Source: Nocardioidaceae bacterium
Lineage (GTDB): Bacteria > Actinomycetota > Actinomycetes > Propionibacteriales > Nocardioidaceae
NCBI GenBank assembly: GCA_013693815.1
Contig: CP059259.1
Span: 2,481,854 to 2,494,536, forward strand
Direction: 5' to 3'
DNA length: 12,683 nt
Each line of letters starts with the position of its first letter. Position 1 is the first letter of the stretch. Made by a program: the position numbers and the translations under genes. A model generated the notes under the pieces. That model was not told the origin of the DNA. It ran no database searches and saw only the letters and a list, made by a program, of their open reading frames with translations. This document shows, piece by piece, positions 6,653 through 12,683 of the stretch.

Positions 6653-7068
6653 CTACCGCGACGAGGCGCGTCGGGCCTGGTTCTCTTGAAGGCTGACCAG
6701 CGCGGCCAGTCGGCGGCGGCGCTGGAAGGACTCCAACCGCTCAAGCGCGGCCAGCGGCGAACGCGCTTCAGTGGACCATGACCGCCGGGGATCGAACGCT
6801 TGCCTGGACGCCGCACGAGTAAGCAGCACCCGAGGGTCGGCCCCGACGCGCCGCCGTGCATTCCAGTCTTGCCGCGAAGCGCCGCGATGCGAAGCGCAGC
6901 CATGGCGTCCTTCGCTCTCGGCGTACCCGACGCCGGAGCGAATCTACGAACACTCTCCGCGATCCACAGTGCCCGTTCCTCCGAGCCGGGAGCGCCGACT
7001 GGGGCGCCCCACTGTCGAGGGAACTTGACTCCCGCCAGATCGCGGATAGCGATGCCGTGCTCTTCCAT
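6653..7068 (-). pseudogene. Basic small protein of unknown function, frameshifted as written
   Basis: The start at ATG 7068 overlaps the upstream stop by one base (TGATG). The first frame gives MEEHGIAIRDLAGVKFPRQW and continues to AALRIAALRGK. One missing base near 6868 then restores a good continuation, DWNARRRVGADPRVLL, followed by PLAALERLESFQRRRRLAALV and the end QARRASSR. Corrected length is 138 residues, an exact codon count. The C-terminal half is helical and very rich in arginine, suggesting nucleic-acid or capsid-protein contact, but this is inference from composition only. It lies in the operon between zinc-ribbon proteins and the terminase. Confidence 0.45.
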
Positions 7069-7322
7069 CACTTGATGTTCCCTTCGTCGAACTCGGCTAG
7101 CTCCTGCTCGGCTGCCATGCGGAGGTCACGGACCTTGTAGGCATCCGCCAAGGTGACCGCCAGCCGGTTGGCGTAGTCATGGACACATCGCACGCCGTAG
7201 ACGCGCTGTAAGTGCTCGACCTCGGAGTCCGCGTTTCCGTTCGGCATGTGGCCGGTCACATAGAGATCCGCGATCGGCACCGTCGGCGCGAACGGAATCG
7301 CGGTGGAGTCGGCCTTGTTCAT
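7068..7322 (-). CDS. Small protein of unknown function
   Basis: This encodes 84 residues. The start at 7322 overlaps the preceding stop as ATGA and has GGAG a few bases upstream. The N-terminal part is MNKADSTAIPFAPTVPIADL. The C-terminal half reads VHDYANRLAVTLADAYKVRD followed by LRMAAEQELAEFDEGN, which is probably two amphipathic helices with an acidic end. No domain was recognised. The tight overlaps on both sides (4 bases upstream, 1 base downstream) show that it is translated as part of the operon and is probably made in similar amounts to its neighbours. Confidence 0.65.
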   Translation of the reverse strand: MNKADSTAIPFAPTVPIADLYVTGHMPNGNADSEVEHLQRVYGVRCVHDYANRLAVTLADAYKVRDLRMAAEQELAEFDEGNIK

Positions 7323-7602
7323 GGCTCCACACTCGTTGCCCGCTGGGGTTTTCCGCTCGTTTTCCGTTGTGGACTGCAAGCCACGCACCAGCGCCGAGGA
7401 CGCCCCGTCGCGGCCACTTGCACCACCGGACTCCCGCAGCCCGGACACCCCGAGTTGGCCACCGACAATGCCGCCTCTGCCTTCTTCGCCGCATTCAGCG
7501 CCTCGACCGCAGTCGAGCGGGCGCCTTCCTGAGCGCCAGCCCTGACACGTACCGCAGCGACAACGACGCCGACACCAGCGCCTCCCGCTCGGCGCTACCC
7601 AC
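7319..7602 (-). pseudogene. Zinc-ribbon small protein, frameshifted as written
   Basis: Translation probably starts at GTG 7602, overlapping the previous stop by 8 bases, and begins VGSAEREALVSASLSLRYVS. After one missing base in the CCC at 7540-7542 (plus strand) the next frame gives STAVEALNAAKKAEAALSVA. It then has a zinc ribbon CPGCG...CVAC separated by about 16 residues, and a basic tail. The stop overlaps the next start as ATGA. Corrected length is 94 residues with an exact codon count. A helix followed by a single zinc ribbon suggests an adaptor or nucleic-acid-binding protein. It may work with the larger zinc-ribbon protein encoded just before it. Confidence 0.5.
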
Positions 7603-8107
7603 GACGCCGCCCACCCTTGGCCTTGGGTCGACAGCCCGGGCACAACGGCACCACGGCTTTACCCGGGCGGGTGGGAACAGGCGTACCGCATCGCACACAA
7701 TCCACGTGCGGCCCCGTCTCCACCGCGATCACCGGCGCAGGCACCACTCGCGGCTGCGTGGCCAGGCGCTCGGCCTCGCTCAGCGGCAGGTAGTCGAACG
7801 CTCCGCAAGCACGGCACATCACCCCGAGGTTCCCGCGCCGACCACGCAGCCACCGCACAGCCGGCCCGGAACAGTGCCCGGCGTGCCGCATCTCCCGGGC
7901 CAGTAGCGCGAGACGCCGAGCATCCTCAGGATCGGTCACCTGGAACTCCGCGTTCGCTGCGGGATTCCATCCAGGGAACGCCACCGCACCACAGACCGCG
8001 CAACGAACACCCTGGTCGCCACGCTTCCCCGTCGTCGGCCGAATCACCGGAGCCTGACACCCCGGACGATGCCGAACCAAAACAGCAAGCTCGTCGAGAT
8101 CGCTCAT
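7595..8107 (-). CDS. Three-zinc-ribbon protein
   Basis: This encodes 170 residues from ATG 8107, with GGGAGGTGA eight bases upstream. It has three putative metal sites: C17 with C36/C39, C79 with C98/C101, and C137/C140 with C156/C159. The first two are a clear internal duplication: each has a histidine-rich lead (RHRPGC, RHAGHC), exactly 18 residues to the CxxCGA pair, and an aromatic residue after it. The third is a standard CxxC...CxxC ribbon with a basic tail KAKGGRRRG. Such proteins usually bind DNA or other proteins. It is the first gene after the iteron-rich gap and therefore heads the second half of the operon. This position suits a regulator of packaging genes or a helper-interference factor, but that is speculation. 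Confidence 0.72.
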   Translation of the reverse strand: MSDLDELAVLVRHRPGCQAPVIRPTTGKRGDQGVRCAVCGAVAFPGWNPAANAEFQVTDPEDARRLALLAREMRHAGHCSGPAVRWLRGRRGNLGVMCRACGAFDYLPLSEAERLATQPRVVPAPVIAVETGPHVDCVRCGTPVPTRPGKAVVPLCPGCRPKAKGGRRRG

Positions 8108-8153
8108 ACCAAGGTCACCTCCCGCAGCTCACAGCTCGGAGGGGACCCCGGAT

Positions 8154-8173
8154 GGGGTCTTTATAAAGACCCC
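8154..8173. promoter_or_regulatory. Perfect 20-bp palindrome with TATAAA box
   Basis: GGGGTCTTTATAAAGACCCC is a perfect palindrome lying 47 bases upstream of the zinc-ribbon gene. Its centre holds TATAAA, a good -10 box for leftward transcription, with a weak -35 (ACCTTC, part of the first iteron) 16 bases upstream. It could be a regulated promoter, a cruciform or AT-rich opening site of an origin, or a terminator. The first two fit its neighbourhood best. Confidence 0.5.
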
Positions 8174-8178
8174 CAATC

Positions 8179-8307
8179 CGTGAAGGTCCAGGGCGTGTGA
8201 AGGTCGTGAAGGTAAACGTGAAGCCCTGGTAGGCGTAGACCGTGGACCTCGTGATGGGTGCGTGAAGGGTTCACGCTCAGAGGGCAGCGTGAAGGTACCG
8301 TGAAGGT
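8179..8307. repeat. Iteron array, consensus CGTGAAGGT, probable replication origin or operator
   Basis: Seven copies run in one direction: 8179-8187, 8196-8204 (TGTGAAGGT), 8205-8213, 8217-8225 (ends GCC), 8261-8269 (ends GGG), 8288-8296 and 8299-8307. Neighbours are 9, 11, 12 and 17 bases apart, close to one helical turn in three cases. The fifth copy forms a palindrome GCGTGAA-GGG-TTCACGC at 8260-8276. The array fills the only large gap in the leftward operon and lies directly after the RepA-like ATPase gene. Iterons next to a rep gene are the usual origin layout of plasmids and of SaPI satellites. Binding by the ATPase's winged-helix end or by a neighbour protein is inferred. Confidence 0.7.
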
Positions 8308-8318
8308 AGAAACCGGAC

Positions 8319-9368
8319 TCATCGGACACCCCATTTCCGGGGTGTCCCCGAGGCCCGGTCACCCTCGACCAGGACCCGGATCAGGTCGTCTTTGGCGAGC
8401 TTGTCCAGCCGTCTCCTTGCCTTCTCCCGCTCGGCCGCAGACGGCTGCTCGGACTCGAAGATCAGCCCTGCTGCCTCCAACGCCGTCAGCCCACCAGGAG
8501 CGGCCTGGACAGCCGCCAGAAGGTCGGCTCCCTGCCATACCTGGGACCGTCCGGTGTCGTGGTCGTGGATGACCTTGAGCGGCCCCACCTCGGTAGCGGG
8601 TTGCTTGACGTGGGACAGTCCGACGATGGGATCACCCGGTGCCCCGGTCAAGATCAGCACCGACCCCGCACCCGAGGGCAACCACGTAGACCCGTACAGG
8701 TCATCGACGGTGACGGTGCCGCGGGTGCCTTGCTGGGCCTTGCGCTGATGATGCAGCTCGATCACCTGAACACCGGCAGTGATCGCCATCTGCCGAGCCC
8801 GGTTATACCCGGCGCCCACCTCGTCATCAGTCAACCCGATCGCCGCGTCCTTCAGCGAGTCAACGATCACGGTGTCTGCCTGGGCATGCTGGCATAACAC
8901 CCGCAACATCGACGGCGTCTTGGCCAGGTCAGTCGGTGGCGGTCCCTGCCAGACCACAAGCCGTTCATCCAACTCGGTACGCCACGAGGCCCCGACCATC
9001 CGCCGAAACGACCGAGCTGCCTGCCGGGGCCGGTCCATCGCCAAATACAAAACCCGCCCGATACCGGGCGCGATCGGGAACCCGAGGAGTTCGGCGTACT
9101 CGTCGAACCCACACCGACCAAGGGCGAGCTGTTGCGCGATCGTGGTCTTGCCCAGCCCCTGACCGCCGGCGATGATCAGCGCCTCACCGTCAGCCCACAA
9201 CACTTCATCGCCGGCGCCCCACAACGGTTCAGGGGACTCCGGGCTGTCGAGGATGAACGATCCGCCACCAATGAACGGATACGGCTCCACCTCTGCCCAG
9301 GTGCCCTCAGTGGTAGGCAGGTCATCGGGATGCAGATGCGCAACCGGCGCGATACCTGGCCCACTCAC
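8319..9368 (-). CDS. RepA/RecA-fold replication ATPase (AAA_25-like)
   Basis: This encodes 349 residues; the GTG start at 9368 overlaps the preceding stop (GTGA). Walker A GGQGLGKTT is at 68-76, Walker B ADTVIVDSLKDAA at 164-176, and the sensor region VIELHHQRK at 202-210. DDLYGSTWLPSGAGSVLIL (222-240) resembles the loop that contacts DNA and the next subunit in hexameric RepA helicases. The last 90 residues contain LTALEAAGLIF and RRRLDKLAKDDLIRVL, a winged-helix C-terminal domain. The family includes plasmid RepA helicases and many phage and island proteins that open or unwind the origin. Iterons directly follow the gene. No primase was found, so priming may come from the host. It could alternatively be a non-replicative DNA-binding ATPase, but the origin context makes replication more likely. 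Confidence 0.82.
   Translation of the reverse strand: MSGPGIAPVAHLHPDDLPTTEGTWAEVEPYPFIGGGSFILDSPESPEPLWGAGDEVLWADGEALIIAGGQGLGKTTIAQQLALGRCGFDEYAELLGFPIAPGIGRVLYLAMDRPRQAARSFRRMVGASWRTELDERLVVWQGPPPTDLAKTPSMLRVLCQHAQADTVIVDSLKDAAIGLTDDEVGAGYNRARQMAITAGVQVIELHHQRKAQQGTRGTVTVDDLYGSTWLPSGAGSVLILTGAPGDPIVGLSHVKQPATEVGPLKVIHDHDTGRSQVWQGADLLAAVQAAPGGLTALEAAGLIFESEQPSAAEREKARRRLDKLAKDDLIRVLVEGDRASGTPRKWGVR
8324..8347 (-). terminator. Hairpin at the 3' end of the ATPase gene
   Basis: GGACACCCC-ATTTCC-GGGGTGTCC is a perfect 9-bp stem with a 6-base loop, overlapping the last codons of the ATPase gene. No T run follows. It could end the early transcript before the iterons, leaving the later genes under their own promoter. 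Confidence 0.5.
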
Positions 9369-9685
9369 GCAGCATCACCACCAGGGATGTCAACAGTGCT
9401 TACCCCCAGGGCATCGAACAACGCCGGCTGTTCCTGTACGCCGAGGTCCGCGCCTGGTACTTCAGCACGCTGTATGGACTGGCCGACCACCAGCAACGCA
9501 GCACCCGAATACTCCAGGACCGCGAGCACATCACCGGCGTGCTTGGCATCCAATACCCAGGCTTGCCGGGTCCCCAGCCAGGTCGGACGGAAGCCGCCCG
9601 CCTGCAAGAGATCCCCGGCCCGCCAACCCCGTACCGTCACCAGGTCCGCGTCACACTCGACCCGGATCGTCCAACGCCGGCCCAT
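9365..9685 (-). CDS. Small protein of unknown function, upstream of the ATPase
   Basis: This encodes 106 residues from ATG 9685, which overlaps the preceding stop as TGATG and has GGGAG eight bases upstream; a TTG at 9700 is less likely. The first 65 residues form an alternating beta/alpha pattern: RWTIRVECDADLVTV, then GFRPTWLGTRQAWVLDAKHA and VLAVLEYSGAALLVV. The acidic C-terminal tail (EQPALFDALG) contains QPALFDAL, which is like a beta-clamp-binding peptide (QxxLF). That would fit a protein working at replication forks. This is a motif-level guess; no family was recognised. It overlaps both neighbours and sits directly before the ATPase gene. Confidence 0.65.
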   Translation of the reverse strand: MGRRWTIRVECDADLVTVRGWRAGDLLQAGGFRPTWLGTRQAWVLDAKHAGDVLAVLEYSGAALLVVGQSIQRAEVPGADLGVQEQPALFDALGVSTVDIPGGDAA

Positions 9686-9993
9686 CAGGGCATCTCCCAA
9701 GGACCGCGGCCAGTACGAATCCAGGTCACCCAGTTCCGAACAACGATCGGGTCACTGCCGTGTATCTCGATCCGCAACCGCCGTGATTCGGCATGGAGTT
9801 GCGCGAGAAGCCGCTGTGAAGGCCATGACCGCGTGCCCACGTCCAACCGGACCGTCGCACCGGCCGGGCAGCACTCCAGCATCGAGATTGTCCAGCGGTC
9901 ACCGCCGCCAGGAGCGTCACAGTCATCCGCCGAGACATCCAGCGCCACCACGCCCAGCACGACACCCTGCTCGACCACGTAGGAGGCAGTCAT
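9685..9993 (-). CDS. Small protein of unknown function
   Basis: This encodes 102 residues. The start at 9993 overlaps the topoisomerase-like gene's stop as ATGA. It has a hydrophobic beta-rich N-terminus (VVEQGVVLGVVALDV), a Gly/Asp loop, WTISMLECCPAGATVRLDVG, and then a helix (RLLAQLHAESRRL) followed by RIEIHGSDP. This pattern of strand, loop, strand, helix, strand resembles a STAS-like or small alpha/beta fold, but there are no catalytic motifs. The tight coupling to the topoisomerase-like and ATPase genes puts it in the replication block. Confidence 0.65.
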   Translation of the reverse strand: MTASYVVEQGVVLGVVALDVSADDCDAPGGGDRWTISMLECCPAGATVRLDVGTRSWPSQRLLAQLHAESRRLRIEIHGSDPIVVRNWVTWIRTGRGPWEMP

Positions 9994-11003
9994 GCTGACC
10001 ACCCCGCAGCCAGCTCGCGAAGATGTTCACGCTCGGTTGTCTCGATCACCTTGTTCGCGGCGAAGATGTCGTACCCGTACTGGCTGTAGGCGATACCCAC
10101 GATGGCGTCGGTGAACATCTGACGGGCGCGATCTGCCGGCAGCGCCTCGGACTCGATCGCCTGACCCGAGAACTCCATCCGCTCCCCGTCCGCGGTCCGC
10201 CACGTCGTCTTCTTAGGCGTCGTGCCCAGGGCTTGGAACGCGTCGGCCTGCTCGTCGGTGATCGTCAGGCGATGGAACTCGATGTCATCACGACCCGAGT
10301 ACTCGGTTGCCTTGTAGTGGAGCTGAGATTCGATCTCCAGCCCGGCCGGGTCGTGGTCGCCCGCGAAGAGGATCACGATCCTCGCGTCCCGCCAGGTCCT
10401 GCTGCTGTAGACCTCGGCGGCCTCCTTGACGAAGGTGTCGGAGGTCTGCCCTTTGATGGGGTAGATCGGGACATCGAACTCGTTGCCGACCGGCTCCAGT
10501 TGGCCCGCGAACGAGTCCGACTCCGACCAGATCTCTATCCGCAGATCGAACGTCTGCCATGGGGTCCGGTGATAGCCGTCAACGATGTCTTGCAGCTCAG
10601 CCGCGACCGAGTAGTTCGTGTACGGCCGGATCACTCGGCGACCACGGTCAACGACCCAATCCCAGGGGATGACACCCTCTCGTCGTAGTTCGAGGATCGT
10701 GCGCTGAACCTTCTTGTAACCGTTGTCATCTTTGGGAACCAACCCGGCGACAACGGCACGGTAGAAGAGATTGCGAACACTGGCAGGCGCTGCCTCCCGG
10801 GCGATCTTGGTCAGCTCAGCCCGGCGGAAAGCCATCTCGTCTCGACTGGCCCGAACCCTTACGGCGCCCGGGTCATAAACAGGCGGAACCCTCAGATTGG
10901 TCGCCGTGTCGGACGCCTGTGTCATCATGGTGCTGGTCGTCGTCGCAGTGGCTACCTTGGAGGCCGTCCCGCCCGGGCGGCCTTCTTCATGCTCAAGACT
11001 CAT
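9990..11003 (-). CDS. Topoisomerase VI-A/Spo11-like protein (Mini-A type)
   Basis: This encodes up to 337 residues from ATG 11003; starts at about residues 26-27 would remove a Thr-rich tail of low complexity. VRNLFYRAVVAG (76-87) matches the winged-helix part of Topo VI-A/Spo11 that carries the DNA-cutting Tyr (Y81 is the candidate). A TOPRIM domain follows, with an acidic IEIWSESD (156-163) and the metal-binding pair in FAGDHDPAG (213-221, D216 and D218). Topo VI-A cuts both DNA strands and stays joined to the 5' ends; it normally needs a B-subunit ATPase, which is absent here. Solo A-like proteins in mobile elements have been described as Mini-A. A role in replication start, resolution or DNA cutting is inferred. 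The gene sits between xis and the replication ATPase. Confidence 0.8.
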   Translation of the reverse strand: MSLEHEEGRPGGTASKVATATTTSTMMTQASDTATNLRVPPVYDPGAVRVRASRDEMAFRRAELTKIAREAAPASVRNLFYRAVVAGLVPKDDNGYKKVQRTILELRREGVIPWDWVVDRGRRVIRPYTNYSVAAELQDIVDGYHRTPWQTFDLRIEIWSESDSFAGQLEPVGNEFDVPIYPIKGQTSDTFVKEAAEVYSSRTWRDARIVILFAGDHDPAGLEIESQLHYKATEYSGRDDIEFHRLTITDEQADAFQALGTTPKKTTWRTADGERMEFSGQAIESEALPADRARQMFTDAIVGIAYSQYGYDIFAANKVIETTEREHLRELAAGWSA

Positions 11004-11085
11004 CCAGCGACACCGCCTCGGCCTGGTCCCTGCCGCCCGGCACTCGCCTGGGTTTCCTGCTGGTGGTGCCGGGCGATGCGGTCAT
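10993..11085 (-). CDS. Possible 30-residue peptide between xis and the topoisomerase-like gene
   Basis: ATG 11085 overlaps the excisionase stop as ATGA and the frame ends at 10993, overlapping the next start by 11 bases. The peptide is basic then acidic (SRKPRRVPGGRDQ, then AVSLDES). It may be a coupling peptide that carries ribosomes to the downstream start, which has only a distant GAGGCGG. It could also be the displaced N-terminus of that protein if a base is missing here. Confidence 0.35.
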   Translation of the reverse strand: MTASPGTTSRKPRRVPGGRDQAEAVSLDES

Positions 11086-11302
11086 GCGATTCCCGCTTTC
11101 TCGCGGGCGTTGGCTATGAACGCATCGATCTCGCTCTGATCGAATAATCGACGGCGCCCGAGCTTGAAGCCCTTGAGCTTGCCGATGTGTACCCAGTAGC
11201 GGACGGTCTCCGGGCTTGTGCGGAGTAGCTTGGCTATCTCTTCGGTCGTCAGGAACTCCCCAGTGCCTCCGCAGCCGGTGGCGCGTAGCGAATCCTGTCC
11301 AT
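11082..11302 (-). pseudogene. xis: Excisionase (MerR-like Xis), frameshifted as written
   Basis: ATG 11302, with AAGGGG about ten bases upstream, begins MDRIRYAPPAAEALG and reaches a stop after 17 codons. One missing base in the CCCC at 11258-11261 (plus strand) restores EFLTTEEIAKLLRTSPETVR, then YWVHIGKLKGFKLGRRRLFD and QSEIDAFIANAREKAGIA. This is a complete excisionase-type helix-turn-helix with a wing, 73 residues after correction and an exact codon count. The uncorrected C-terminal frame has no usable start codon, which supports the correction. Xis bends attachment-site DNA so that the integrase excises the element, and often also regulates its own promoter. It is the first gene of the leftward operon, divergent from the integrase unit. 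Confidence 0.75.
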
Positions 11303-11428
11303 GTCAACGAACCCCTTTCGTGGGTGGTGTCGTTGACTAGCGTGTGTCATATGTGACACCCTTGGAAGTGTCACCAAGTGAATCTTTGTGACACCCCACC
11401 CGTTCAAGACATGGGAAGGACAGCCGAC
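11303..11428. promoter_or_regulatory. Divergent xis/int control region with GTGTCA operators
   Basis: These 126 bases separate leftward xis from the rightward HTH-integrase unit. The motif GTGTCA(C) occurs four times: as an inverted pair GTGTCA-TATG-TGACAC at 11344-11359, then GTGTCACC at 11368-11375 and its inverse GTGACACC at 11388-11395. CTTGG...CCAAG at 11361-11378 frames the third copy. TTGACT at 11333-11338 is a possible -35 box, but a matching -10 at normal spacing was not found. The cluster covers both likely promoters, so one repressor could hold both. The helix-turn-helix protein at 11429 and Xis are the candidates. Confidence 0.65.
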
Positions 11429-11938
11429 ATGCTCAAGGGCCACATCACAGACGAGCCCGACTGGAGTAAGGGGCTCGCCCAACTCGGGAATCTGGCGGTG
11501 CCAGCCGCGCTCACGATCACACTTCGAGGTGTTCTCGACGAGCCTGACTGCGTGATCAAGTACGAAGTGCGGGACGGTCGAGCAGACTGCGTCTCGTTCA
11601 CCGTCACAGCGAAGCCCAACGGGCGCGGTCTACTCACATCCGATCTGCGCATGTTCACCCTCGACGGCCTCGGCGAAGAAGCATTCACTGACTACGCATA
11701 CGACGCCGCAGTAGGAGGAGAGCAGCAGGGACTGCCCGACGAGCGAGCAGCACGACGCACCATCAGCGACTCCCTGCGGGCCTCTCGTGGTCCCTCGCTA
11801 GCGGTGCTTGAGGAAGTGGCCCGGCTCTACCGCGAGAACCCCAAACGTCCCGTCGTCGCTGTAGAGACTGCCCTTGGCATCTCGCGCAGCACTGCACACC
11901 GCCGCATCCGTGAAGCACGAGCGAAAGGACTGCTCTGA
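11429..11938 (+). CDS. Helix-turn-helix protein coupled to the integrase
   Basis: This encodes 169 residues. ATG 11429 is chosen because GGAAGGA lies eight bases upstream; earlier in-frame starts at 11378 and 11411 would reach into the operator cluster. The N-terminal 100 residues are beta-rich and unrecognised (LAVPAALTITLRGVL, CVIKYEVRDGRADCVSFTV). The C-terminus LAVLEEVARLYRENP, then VAVETALGISRSTAHRRIRE is a helix-turn-helix of the IclR/TrmB-like kind, ending ARAKGLL. Proteins of this shape commonly precede integrases in actinobacterial islands. The stop overlaps the integrase ATG (TGATG), so the two are made together. By position it corresponds to the Stl-type repressor of SaPIs, although it is not similar in domain order; repression of xis through the GTGTCA sites is inferred. 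Confidence 0.75.
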   Translation: MLKGHITDEPDWSKGLAQLGNLAVPAALTITLRGVLDEPDCVIKYEVRDGRADCVSFTVTAKPNGRGLLTSDLRMFTLDGLGEEAFTDYAYDAAVGGEQQGLPDERAARRTISDSLRASRGPSLAVLEEVARLYRENPKRPVVAVETALGISRSTAHRRIREARAKGLL

Positions 11939-12683
11939 TGGCCAACTTGCAGAAGCGCACGAACGGGAGGTGGCGCGCCCGCTACCGGGATTCTTCGGGT
12001 CGCCAGCACGCCAAGCACTTCGACCGGAAGGTCGACGGGCAGCGGTGGCTCAACGAGGTCACGGCCTCTGTCGTCACCGGCCAGTACGTCGACCCCAAGG
12101 CAGGCAACGTCACCTTCAAGGCCTACGCCGAGCAGTGGCGGGCGGCTCAGGTGCACCGGCCGTCCAGCGCGGCGCACGTCAACACCATGCTCACCCGGCA
12201 CGCCTACCCGACGTTCGGCGACCGGCCGCTCTCTTCGATCCTGCCGAGCGAGGTACAGGCGTGGGTGAAGCGGCTCGGTGTCGCGGACGCCACGACGGGG
12301 AGGAAGCCGCTGGCTGCCTCGACGATCGGGACGCTGCACAGCATCGTGTCGTCGATCTTCAAGGCCGCGATGCGGGACCGGAGGATCATCGCCAATCCGT
12401 GCGACGGGACGAAACTCCCCACGGTCGAGCGCGTCCAGGTCGTGCCTCTGACGACCGAGCAGGTCGAGACGCTGGCAGCGAACATGCCCAAGGAGCTGAC
12501 GGCGCTGGTGGCGTTCACAGCGGGGACGGGGATGCGCCAGGGTGAGGTGTTCGGGCTCACCGTCGATCGCGTGGACTTCCTGCGCCGTACCGTGACGGTC
12601 GATCGTCAGCTCGTCACGCGGCCCAATAAGGCGACCGAGCACGGCCCGGTCAAGACCAAGGCGAGCAACCGGACGATCCCGCT
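11938..12683 (+). CDS. int: Tyrosine recombinase integrase, 3' end outside the window
   Basis: 248 codons are present and the gene runs off the right edge. The N-terminal RWRARYRDSSGRQHAKHFDR (11-30) is an AP2-like arm-site-binding domain. Residues from about 58 to 155 form the SAM-like core-binding domain (TFKAYAEQWRAA, STIGTLHSIVSSIFKAAM). TAGTGMRQGEVFGL (194-207) holds the first catalytic Arg (R200), and VKTKASNRTIP supplies the catalytic Lys of the beta hairpin. The HxxR, H/W and Tyr motifs lie beyond the window, so activity cannot be judged. Reading outward from the island, with its partner Xis divergent, it marks the right end; the attachment site should lie just past the gene or near it. 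Confidence 0.92.
   Translation, partial: MANLQKRTNGRWRARYRDSSGRQHAKHFDRKVDGQRWLNEVTASVVTGQYVDPKAGNVTFKAYAEQWRAAQVHRPSSAAHVNTMLTRHAYPTFGDRPLSSILPSEVQAWVKRLGVADATTGRKPLAASTIGTLHSIVSSIFKAAMRDRRIIANPCDGTKLPTVERVQVVPLTTEQVETLAANMPKELTALVAFTAGTGMRQGEVFGLTVDRVDFLRRTVTVDRQLVTRPNKATEHGPVKTKASNRTIP

Noticed and set aside
8179..8307. CRISPR array
   Set aside because: Repeats are only 9 bases with irregular, very short gaps; there are no spacers or cas genes.
9132..9998. A 288-codon open frame on the plus strand
   Set aside because: It is the shadow of three overlapping minus-strand genes and its product is Pro/Arg/Ser-rich with no domain.
11827..12642. A 271-codon open frame on the minus strand
   Set aside because: It lies opposite the integrase, whose domains and catalytic residues are clear; the product is Arg-rich and featureless.

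Overview
The window is GC-rich, with overlapping ATGA/TGATG gene junctions and domain families typical of actinobacterial phages and islands, so the host is most likely an actinomycete; nothing in it fixes the genus. No tRNA, rRNA or CRISPR array was seen.

Left part (about 1-4418). A divergent pair of regulatory units faces away from a short control region at 547-654. Leftward lie a small AlpA/MerR-like helix-turn-helix protein and a PD-(D/E)XK nuclease that runs off the window edge. Rightward lie a winged-helix protein, a small XRE-type protein, a Cys-containing small protein and a MerR-like protein. After a hairpin comes a large gene for a secreted protein (signal peptide, thrombospondin type 3 repeats, PKD domain, Vps62-like domain).

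Right part (about 4488-12683). The layout matches a phage satellite or integrative island: a tyrosine integrase preceded by a helix-turn-helix gene reads rightward. Divergently from it runs a long leftward operon: excisionase, topoisomerase VI-A-like protein, two small proteins, a RepA/RecA-like ATPase, an iteron-rich noncoding segment, two zinc-ribbon proteins, two or three small unknowns, terminase small subunit, terminase ATPase, and an HNH domain joined to the terminase nuclease domain. The operon ends against the convergent secreted-protein gene, so no portal, capsid or tail gene follows the terminase. This gene order (integrase and regulator against xis, rep, ori, packaging) is that of PICI-type satellites.

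The most striking object is the terminase: an HNH module sits exactly between the ATPase and RNase H-like nuclease halves, which without it add up to one normal large subunit. A second theme is data quality. Nine places need a one-base correction to restore a gene, mostly a missing base in a short G/C run. Each corrected length is an exact number of codons, so these look more like sequencing indels than real decay. Affected genes are typed as pseudogene only because they are broken as written.
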